In this document: positions 6,655 to 12,761 of the stretch, piece after piece
Layout: every line of letters begins with the position of its first letter
Numbering within the stretch: position 1 is the first letter of the stretch
Source: JAUWKC01 sp035529895
Lineage (GTDB): Bacteria > Planctomycetota > Phycisphaerae > Sedimentisphaerales > Anaerobacaceae
NCBI GenBank assembly: GCA_035529895.1
Contig: DATKVV010000017.1
Coordinates: 1 to 15,392, forward strand
DNA length: 15,392 nucleotides
Reading direction: 5' to 3'
Translations under genes and position numbers: made by a program
Notes under the pieces: generated by a model
Told to the model about the DNA's origin: nothing
What the model saw: only the letters and a program-made list of their open reading frames with translations
Database searches by the model: none

Positions 6655-8334
6655 ATGCCTATGCCAAACGAACATCGCTGTCGGTTAAAAGAGCCGCGTG
6701 AAGGTGCGGAAACCAAGCGTAAAAACGCAGAGAGGGAACACAACGGCAAACCGTACGATGTGATTTATCAAAAGCAGGAGGATGGCAAGTTTGCCGAGCA
6801 GGCCTACGCCTATCCGGTCAAGGACTGGTCCGAGACAGAGGCCAGCGACCACTGCAAAGAGCACAAGGGTATTCGATTCGAACCGGCGAAAAAGAAACAG
6901 GGTAGCGACAAGAACATTGCCGCCGAAATCGGTTTGGCCTCACCGTTGCCCCTTATGCTCGAATATATCACTGCAAAGGACTGGGCGATGGAGCTTAGCA
7001 CCCTGGAGCGAATGAGTGACGTTTTCGAGCGGCATTTTAACGGTGAGCGTATCAGCGCCGAGGCGGTTGAAAAAATCATAGCAGTCAAAAACGCCGAGGA
7101 AAAAGAGCGCGAGTTCGAAGTGACCGACAGCGGAGTTGCGATAATCCCAATCAGCGGCGTAATAGCCAAGCACTCGCGAATGGTCAACGGCATGAGCTCG
7201 CCGCGTGGCACTTCGATTGAAACCCTGCGCCAACAGTTAAACAATGCTTTAGATGACAGTTATGTCCGGTCGATACTTTTGCACATTGAAAGTCCGGGCG
7301 GGATTATCGACGGTCTCGCCGATTTCGCCGATGAAATTTACGAAGCCAAACAAAGAAAACCTATAATCGCTTACGCGGACGATGATTGCTGCAGTGCGGC
7401 TTACTGGCTCGGTTCGCAGTCTCAGAAACTTTTTGCAAATCAAACGGCGAACGTCGGTTCCATAGGGGTTTATACATTATACGTTGACACCTCCAAGCTG
7501 GCGGAACAAAAAGGTTTGAAATTCCACATTTTCCGGTCGGGCCCGCATAAGGGTGTTGGCTCGCCCGGTATAGTGATAACCAAAGAAAACTGCAAAGTAC
7601 TCCAGGAAAGGATTGATCTAAAACATGAAGTTTTTATCGCGGCAGTCTTACGCGGCCGTAATAGCTCCGGACTTGACGAAAAGAGGTTAAGGGGCCTGGC
7701 GGATGGGCGTAGCTATGTGGGCCGGTCAAGTCTTATGAATAGGTTGGTTGATGGTATCGGCAGTTTTGCAGAGGCAATAGCTTATGCCGAGCAGGCTGAA
7801 ATAGAAAATCCTGCCGCGTTGGCAGCAAATTCAAAAAAAAATAAGGAGACAGTTATTATGGAAACGACTCAGGACACAGTTGAAGAAACTCAAAAAGCGG
7901 CCGCAATTACCGAAAGGCAGCGGATCTCCGCTATAAGCACCGCCCTGGATGGAAACGACTTCAAGGCGGCGCGCGAAAAGGCTATTGCAGACGGGCTGAC
8001 TATCGAGCAGGCCAAGGCGGCGGCCTTTGATGTCGCCAAAGAAGCACACGCCAAGGGGCTTTCCGGCCTGCAGACAGAGCTGGACCAGGCGAATCAAAGA
8101 TTGAAGGCCATAGCCGAAGGCGGCGCCGAGGTCACAGGCTCGGAAGCCAGCGACAAAGGCGAAGAAGAGGGCATAACTACGGGTGGCGATGATGGCAAAG
8201 CGGAAACCTACGATAAGGCGGCAAAAGAGCTTATCGACAAGGGAGAGACGAAAGCGAAGGCTTACGAGAAAGCCGCCCACAAGTTTCCGAAGAGTCACGA
8301 AGCCTGGGTGCAACGTCAGCCCAGGCGTGAATAG
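6655..8334 (+). CDS. Head maturation protease, S49 (SppA/gpC-like), with N-terminal HCKEH domain and C-terminal scaffold
   Basis: This 559-aa protein is the phage counterpart of lambda gpC, a Ser-Lys protease that removes the scaffold during capsid maturation. Residues 1-80 form a small domain seen in several prohead proteases (EHRCRLKEP ... EQAYAYPVKDWS ... HCKEHKGIRFEPA). The S49 domain spans about 158-385: VAIIPISGVI starts it, HIESPGG is at 210-216, the likely nucleophile is S247 in DDDCCSAAYW, and K299 in GPHKGVG is the likely general base. From 402 on it is Ala/Lys/Glu-rich and helical, as expected for a scaffold. AAAGGAAA at 6641-6648 serves ATG 6655. The C-terminal part is probably also made separately from an internal start at 7858. 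Confidence 0.92.
   Translation: MPMPNEHRCRLKEPREGAETKRKNAEREHNGKPYDVIYQKQEDGKFAEQAYAYPVKDWSETEASDHCKEHKGIRFEPAKKKQGSDKNIAAEIGLASPLPLMLEYITAKDWAMELSTLERMSDVFERHFNGERISAEAVEKIIAVKNAEEKEREFEVTDSGVAIIPISGVIAKHSRMVNGMSSPRGTSIETLRQQLNNALDDSYVRSILLHIESPGGIIDGLADFADEIYEAKQRKPIIAYADDDCCSAAYWLGSQSQKLFANQTANVGSIGVYTLYVDTSKLAEQKGLKFHIFRSGPHKGVGSPGIVITKENCKVLQERIDLKHEVFIAAVLRGRNSSGLDEKRLRGLADGRSYVGRSSLMNRLVDGIGSFAEAIAYAEQAEIENPAALAANSKKNKETVIMETTQDTVEETQKAAAITERQRISAISTALDGNDFKAAREKAIADGLTIEQAKAAAFDVAKEAHAKGLSGLQTELDQANQRLKAIAEGGAEVTGSEASDKGEEEGITTGGDDGKAETYDKAAKELIDKGETKAKAYEKAAHKFPKSHEAWVQRQPRRE
7843..7848 (+). promoter_or_regulatory. Internal Shine-Dalgarno site for the nested scaffold
   Basis: AAGGAG lies in frame inside the protease gene and ends nine bases before ATG 7858. 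It is among the best ribosome-binding sites in the window and has no purpose for the long frame. Confidence 0.75.
7858..8334 (+). CDS. Nested capsid scaffold protein (Nu3-like), internal start in the protease gene
   Basis: Translation from ATG 7858 would give a free 158-aa protein identical to residues 402-559 of the protease polypeptide. In lambda the scaffold Nu3 is made the same way, from an in-frame start inside gene C, and it directs capsid-shell assembly before being degraded. The segment is acidic/Ala-rich and mostly helical (TIEQAKAAAFDVAKEAHAKG, LQTELDQANQRLKAIAE), with a Gly/Glu-rich linker at 8140-8200 of the DNA. The C-terminal part (YDKAAKELIDKGETKAKAYE, FPKSHEAWVQRQPRR) is basic at its end, which suits binding to the capsid protein. 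The internal AAGGAG with nine-base spacing is the main evidence. Confidence 0.72.
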   Translation: METTQDTVEETQKAAAITERQRISAISTALDGNDFKAAREKAIADGLTIEQAKAAAFDVAKEAHAKGLSGLQTELDQANQRLKAIAEGGAEVTGSEASDKGEEEGITTGGDDGKAETYDKAAKELIDKGETKAKAYEKAAHKFPKSHEAWVQRQPRRE

Positions 8335-8407
8335 TTAACAGGTTATTTTGGATGAAGGTTGGATAAAACAAGGAAGAACATAACATTTTTTTCGAAAGGG
8401 GATTATT

Positions 8408-9487
8408 ATGGGTTTAGGATATTCTAACGAGGGGCCGATTACGGGTCCGGCGGGTGAAGATTTGGAAGCGGACCGCCTGGTTCGTATATCGGCCGGCAAG
8501 TTTGTTTATTGTGACGCAGCGGAGGAGCCGGTCGGTATCACTTTGAACGCAGTTCTCAGCGGCGCAAAAGTGGCAGTTCATCCGATTAACGCAGGCGGCA
8601 TCGCCAAAGTCACCGGCTCGAAGGACATTGCCGCCGGGGCTGCTATTTACCCGGCAACTGACGGCAAGGTCTCGGACGCCGCTGGCGGCGGCCGGAGAAT
8701 CGGGACATTGTGGCTTGATGCTATAACGGCAGACGGCGGCAAGGCAGCGGCCTTAATCAATATCTTCAGCGGGGACGCATTATTGCACGATACATCCGTT
8801 CATCGTTTCCGCGAGGACTTTCACACCGGCTGCACCGAGGACGGCCATAAATTCTCCGAGACTGCCGACAAGGGCGACTGGCTCAAAAGCTCTACCGATG
8901 GTGAACCGGATAGTGCGGATGTCTGCAATGTCGCAGATGACGGACCGAGCGGCATCTTGCAATTAACCTGCAACGATGCAAATGCGGACAATGAGAACGT
9001 CCAGTTAAATGGTGAGAGTTTCAAGCTTGCCGTGGGCAAGCCGTTATGGTTTGAGACCAAAGTTGCCCTGCTGGACATAGACAAGTGCGATTTCTTTATC
9101 GGCCTGGCAATAGCCGATGTCGACATCCTGGGCGGTGTTCTCGATAGAGTCGGATTTGAAAATCTCCATGATGGAAATATCGCCGCCTTAATTGAGCAGG
9201 ATGAGACCGAATATAATGCGGATACCACTTCGGACATCGGAGATTGTGCTGCGATTGCCAATTTTGCCGCAACGGCCGTCAAGCTTGCATTCTACTGGGA
9301 TGGGGTCGATACGGTCAATTTCTTTGTTGATGGCGTATTGAAAAAATCGTTCACCGATAATGCCACGACCATTCTTGTGCCGGACGATGAGGCGCTATCA
9401 CCGGTGTTTCAGATAAAGACGCACACCGGCGCGGCCGCAGTACAAACAGCGTGGATTGATTATATTGACATAGTAGCCGTTCGTTAG
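8408..9487 (+). CDS. Capsid decoration (cement) protein fused to a lectin-like domain
   Basis: The 359-aa protein has two parts. Residues 1-122 look like a DUF2190-type capsid cement protein: NEGPITGPAGEDLEADRLVR, PVGITLNAVLSGAKVAV and ATDGKVSDA are typical, and such proteins lock the expanded capsid. Residues from about 133 form a large beta-rich domain (FREDFHTG, LQLNGESFKLAVGKPLWFE-like strands, DFFIGLAIADVDIL, FYWDGVDTVNFFVDGVLKKS, WIDYIDIVAV) that resembles concanavalin/LamG-like jelly rolls of phage surface proteins. Fused to cement, it would stand on the capsid outside and could bind glycans or cell surfaces. AAAGGGG about ten bases before ATG 8408 is a good ribosome-binding site. The domain names are by pattern; the fold of the second half is less certain. 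Confidence 0.75.
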   Translation: MGLGYSNEGPITGPAGEDLEADRLVRISAGKFVYCDAAEEPVGITLNAVLSGAKVAVHPINAGGIAKVTGSKDIAAGAAIYPATDGKVSDAAGGGRRIGTLWLDAITADGGKAAALINIFSGDALLHDTSVHRFREDFHTGCTEDGHKFSETADKGDWLKSSTDGEPDSADVCNVADDGPSGILQLTCNDANADNENVQLNGESFKLAVGKPLWFETKVALLDIDKCDFFIGLAIADVDILGGVLDRVGFENLHDGNIAALIEQDETEYNADTTSDIGDCAAIANFAATAVKLAFYWDGVDTVNFFVDGVLKKSFTDNATTILVPDDEALSPVFQIKTHTGAAAVQTAWIDYIDIVAVR

Positions 9488-9530
9488 TCGACAGTTTGAG
9501 ATTTTTTGAAAAGTGAATATTGGGGTTTAT

Positions 9531-9550
9531 CGCCTGCAGGCCAGCAGGTG
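9531..9550 (+). promoter_or_regulatory. Short GC-rich stem-loop after the decoration gene
   Basis: CGCCTGC (9531-9537) pairs with GCAGGTG (9544-9550), with one G-U pair and a six-base loop. It has no T-run and lies just before the strong terminator, so it may stabilise the upstream mRNA or be incidental. Confidence 0.3.
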
Positions 9551-9566
9551 ATAACGTAAGAACATT

Positions 9567-9607
9567 AAACGGCAAGTAGGTGCCTATTCATCTACTTGCC
9601 GTTTTTT
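9567..9607 (+). terminator. Strong intrinsic terminator between decoration and capsid genes
   Basis: AAACGGCAAGTAGGTG (9567-9582) pairs with 9589-9604 around the loop CCTATT, giving about 16 base pairs with one G-U. Six T residues (9602-9607) end it. It would stop most transcription from upstream about 55 bases before the major capsid gene. The reverse complement also ends in A/T pairs but lacks a comparable T-run. Confidence 0.85.
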
Positions 9608-9660
9608 GTTGCCCCTTGTGAATAAACGGAAGCTGAAACTTTTATTTGAAAGGATAGAAG

Positions 9661-10623
9661 ATGAGACCAGAATCAACGAGTGTAGTATTAAGGGCGGACT
9701 TGCAGGCCCTCGCCCAGGAGTTTGATGCGGAAACGGCGGCGCTTCGCTTCATCGGCAGGAGGACTGCACCTATTTTTGAAAGTGCAGTTGCCGAGGGCCA
9801 ATATCCGATTATGAACCGCGAGAACTTCAAGAAACCGGCGAATACAGACCGTGCCGAAGACGGTTCTTACAATCGAATTGTCGGGCAATTCGGCAGGGGG
9901 ACATACGACTGCGAGGAGCACGGCCTGGAATATCCCATCGATGACCGCAAGCGCAAACGATATGCTAGGTTCTTCGATGCCGAGAAGGCGGCAACGAGGA
10001 TATTACGGTACCAGATGCTGCTTGCTCATGAGCGAAGGGTAGCGGCTTTATATGCCGCCGGCAGCTTCACAAACCACAACGTTGCAACTGCGTGGACCAC
10101 AGTTGCAGATGCGGCGCCTTTGGATGATATTGCGACCGGCATTGATACCATCTGCGATGCGTGTGGCTGCGCCCAGGAACAATTGAGCATAATCATACCA
10201 CGGGTTGACTTTCGCGAAATGCTGCGAACAGCCCAGGTCATCGACAAGCTCAAATATACCTTCCCGGGTATTCAGCCGGCGTTGCTGCGGCCTGCCCAGG
10301 TTGCGAGCATGCTCCAGATTAAACAGGTTCTTATCGCCAGCGGCGCCTATGACACCACAGAAGAGGGTATAGCTGAGACTATGGCGATGATATGGACGGC
10401 GGGAGTAATGTATATTGCCCTGCTTTGCGAAGAAGGAGAGGGCCTTGAGGAGCCTTCGGCAGCTCGAAGTATTATGTGGGCGGCGGATGCGCCGGAACTG
10501 CCGGTGGTCGAAAGCTATCGCGAGGACAAAAAGCGGGCCGACATCGTTCGGATGCGGGATGACACGGACGAGGTTCTAATCGGCGAAACCGACCTTTTTG
10601 TCTACAAGCTGACCAATACGTAA
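9661..10623 (+). CDS. Major capsid protein, HK97 fold (gpE/Mu-type)
   Basis: This 320-aa protein builds the icosahedral shell. It has the pattern of large-phage-family capsid proteins without a long N-terminal delta domain: MRPESTSVVLRADLQALAQE at the start, a GQYPIMNRENFKKP strand, a DCEEHGLEYPIDDRKRKRY segment (E-loop to spine-helix region), a long helix (AATRILRYQMLLAHERRVA), a P-domain around IIPRVDFREMLRTA, and an end with VVESYREDKKRADIVRMR followed by beta strands. No maturation cut site can be seen. AAAGGAT about ten bases before ATG 9661 is the ribosome-binding site. It lies right after the intrinsic terminator and no convincing promoter is visible in between, so either read-through or an unrecognised phage promoter must supply it. 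Confidence 0.85.
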   Translation: MRPESTSVVLRADLQALAQEFDAETAALRFIGRRTAPIFESAVAEGQYPIMNRENFKKPANTDRAEDGSYNRIVGQFGRGTYDCEEHGLEYPIDDRKRKRYARFFDAEKAATRILRYQMLLAHERRVAALYAAGSFTNHNVATAWTTVADAAPLDDIATGIDTICDACGCAQEQLSIIIPRVDFREMLRTAQVIDKLKYTFPGIQPALLRPAQVASMLQIKQVLIASGAYDTTEEGIAETMAMIWTAGVMYIALLCEEGEGLEEPSAARSIMWAADAPELPVVESYREDKKRADIVRMRDDTDEVLIGETDLFVYKLTNT

Positions 10624-10664
10624 TCAGTATAACAGGCGGGCCTTTGATCATAGAGTGGGCGGCG

Positions 10665-10692
10665 GCGCAGCCCTGAAGAGACAGGGCTGCGC
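10665..10692 (+). promoter_or_regulatory. Perfect GC-rich hairpin after the capsid gene
   Basis: GCGCAGCCCTG (10665-10675) and CAGGGCTGCGC (10682-10692) form 11 perfect pairs around the loop AAGAGA. No T-run follows, so it is not an ordinary intrinsic terminator. It could protect the 3' end of the capsid mRNA or attenuate expression of the following membrane protein, whose AGGGAG site begins 11 bases later. Confidence 0.6.
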
Positions 10693-10717
10693 TTGCCACC
10701 GCAGGGAGTAACACCGA

Positions 10718-11035
10718 ATGGCGATTCTCGACCAGATTTACCAGGCAGTTCAGGAAACCAATTCCAAGGTCAACGAATTGGTCGAATGGAAGGCCGGTAT
10801 GGATGAGCGAATGAATAATCTTGTTGAAATGACAAAGGGGGTCAGAAGGACGGTGTACGGCAATCCGAACAACGGACTGGTCGGTAAAGTTCAACGCCTC
10901 TTAAACTGTAAAGAAAGTTTAATGAGCTGGAGGAATTTCTGGCTTTATATATTACGGATCGTAATTGCGGCTGCAATCCTTGGCATAATGGGGTTTTTAT
11001 TAGTGTTGTATGCTAAATTTGGAAAAGGGTCCTGA
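10718..11035 (+). CDS. Small coiled-coil membrane protein, holin/XhlA-like
   Basis: The 105-aa product has a helical, heptad-like N-terminal half (about 1-40: IYQAVQETNSKVNELVEWK, then MDERMNNLVEMTKG), a YGNPNNGLVGKVQRLL segment at about 47-62, and one membrane helix at about 78-100 (YILRIVIAAAILGIMGFLLV), then a short charged end. This layout is that of phage XhlA/hemolysin-type or accessory holin proteins, but many phage anchors look alike, and its place between capsid and fibre genes is not the usual lysis locus. AGGGAG at 10703-10708 is a good ribosome-binding site. The next gene starts right after its stop. Confidence 0.6.
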   Translation: MAILDQIYQAVQETNSKVNELVEWKAGMDERMNNLVEMTKGVRRTVYGNPNNGLVGKVQRLLNCKESLMSWRNFWLYILRIVIAAAILGIMGFLLVLYAKFGKGS

Positions 11036-11036
11036 A

Positions 11037-12761
11037 ATGAAAAAATCCCTAATCATATTGTTACTTTTGATTTTGATGATTTCGCCTGCGAAGGCCGTGC
11101 TTATAAAACCCTCGCAGCAGCAATTCTGCGATGATACCTGGCGAATCTTTGACAACAGCGACCCGACACGAAAGGTTATGTTTGAGCTTGACGGGATAAC
11201 GACCGACACGACTTGTGTCATCACAGTTACTTCGGACGTAACTCTTATGGCGGACATCAACGATGTGCTTGATGCCCTCGCTACATTAGCTGCGGTTGCC
11301 GATAACGAGTTCATAGTCGGCACAGGTGCCGGTACTTACGCCCACGAGTCGGGGGCTACGGCACGAACATCGCTGGGCTTGGGGACGGAGGATAGTCCTC
11401 AATTCGCCGGATTGACTCTGACCGGCGACCTTGCTATGGCTGATGAGCATTGGATAACCAATGCGAGTGATGGTGGAATCCAAGCTGGAACATTATTCCT
11501 GTGTGCACAAGAGGATGATATTATAGCAATGGCAGTAAGATACGCCGACTGGAAAGTAGGCAATGATGGTGATGATTATCTCCGTTTTCAGACTGTGGAT
11601 AATGTACCTGAAATAACAACGGTTGGTGCTTGCAATCTCAAAATTACAGCGTCCGGCGGCACTATTGATTTTGGCAACGAGAACCTAACCACAACTGGTA
11701 TGTTAACAGCTACTCTTATTGGTGCATTTACTTCTGCCGGAGCGATAAACTTTTATAATCAGAATATGACTAATGTTGACATAGATTCGGGCACAATAGA
11801 CGGCGTTGCTTTAGGTGCTACCTGCACACAAGCAGAATGGGATGCTGCAAATACACATATAGGAGAGGATGGCTCAAGTCACGCAGACGTTGTAACCAAC
11901 TCGGCCTATTCCGCTGTCGGTCATCTGCCTTTGGCGGGCGGGACACTAAGCGGAACGCTCGACCTCGATGCACAACTGGATTTAGACCACACCTACGATG
12001 GGATAACTATGGTACACGGATTAGATGTTTATATTAAGAACGATTCTACCCAGATTTATGCAACTGGTATCCAAGCAGCATTGAACTTTCAAAGTATATT
12101 TGAACCATCGGAGAATTGGGCAATGGCACCCTCGATAATTGGCTGTTATGGTTTAGCCAAAGCCAATAGAGATAGTTGCACGGGAACGGTATCTCAACTT
12201 ACGGGGTACTTTGGAAGTTGCCAGACCAGTGAGATTGCCGATGGCGGAGCGATTACGGTAACTAATGCCTATACGTATTATGCAGGAAGTACGGTTAAAA
12301 ATGCGGACGATACTATAACCACCAATACAGGACTTCACGTTGCAGCTCAAACTGTTGGAGCCACTAATTATGGTATCTATGTTGCGGGCGCTGTTGATAG
12401 TACCAGTGCTTATTTTGAGGGTGATATTTCCGCTGATGATGTAACTGATAGGGCACAGTGGTCGGCTTGGAAGGGTACATCCAAAGAGGCTCTTGATGCA
12501 GTTCTGGCCATTAAACAAACCGGAGAACACGATTCTTATCCGGTTTCTGTCCAGAGAACTTTGATAGAGCAAAGACCTACCGGCGAAAAACGAATTGAAA
12601 CAGACCCAAGCGGAAATGAAATTAAAATTGACGTTACTGAGCCAACGGAAGTTTCCGGCAGAAGTCTCAGTGCAATGATAACACTGCTGACCGAAGCGTT
12701 AAAAGAGCAGCAGAAGCAGATAGATGACCTAAAAGCGGAAGTAGAAAGATTGAAGAAATGA
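11037..12761 (+). CDS. Exported tail-fibre-like protein with signal peptide
   Basis: From ATG 11037 the product has 574 aa; an in-frame ATG at 11010 inside the previous gene is less likely because it buries the signal peptide. Residues 1-20 (MKKSLIILLLLILMISPAKA) are a clear Sec signal. The next 50 residues follow a fibre pattern (WRIFDNSDPTRKVMFELDGI, then TTCVITV). NEFIVGTGAGTYAHESGATA and LGLGTEDSPQFAGLTLTG are repeat-like blocks common in phage fibres. A long beta-rich middle follows, and the C-terminus (EALKEQQKQIDDLKAEVERL) is a trimer-type coiled coil. AAAAGGG about ten bases upstream is the ribosome site. The middle (about 11460-12650) is visibly richer in A/T-ending codons than the start, suggesting a swapped receptor-binding module. 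It overlaps the next gene by ATGA. Confidence 0.7.
   Translation: MKKSLIILLLLILMISPAKAVLIKPSQQQFCDDTWRIFDNSDPTRKVMFELDGITTDTTCVITVTSDVTLMADINDVLDALATLAAVADNEFIVGTGAGTYAHESGATARTSLGLGTEDSPQFAGLTLTGDLAMADEHWITNASDGGIQAGTLFLCAQEDDIIAMAVRYADWKVGNDGDDYLRFQTVDNVPEITTVGACNLKITASGGTIDFGNENLTTTGMLTATLIGAFTSAGAINFYNQNMTNVDIDSGTIDGVALGATCTQAEWDAANTHIGEDGSSHADVVTNSAYSAVGHLPLAGGTLSGTLDLDAQLDLDHTYDGITMVHGLDVYIKNDSTQIYATGIQAALNFQSIFEPSENWAMAPSIIGCYGLAKANRDSCTGTVSQLTGYFGSCQTSEIADGGAITVTNAYTYYAGSTVKNADDTITTNTGLHVAAQTVGATNYGIYVAGAVDSTSAYFEGDISADDVTDRAQWSAWKGTSKEALDAVLAIKQTGEHDSYPVSVQRTLIEQRPTGEKRIETDPSGNEIKIDVTEPTEVSGRSLSAMITLLTEALKEQQKQIDDLKAEVERLKK

Noticed and set aside
6810..7244. Long reverse frames inside the protease gene
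   Set aside because: The forward strand encodes clear S49 protease motifs over the same bases; the reverse reading shows no domain.
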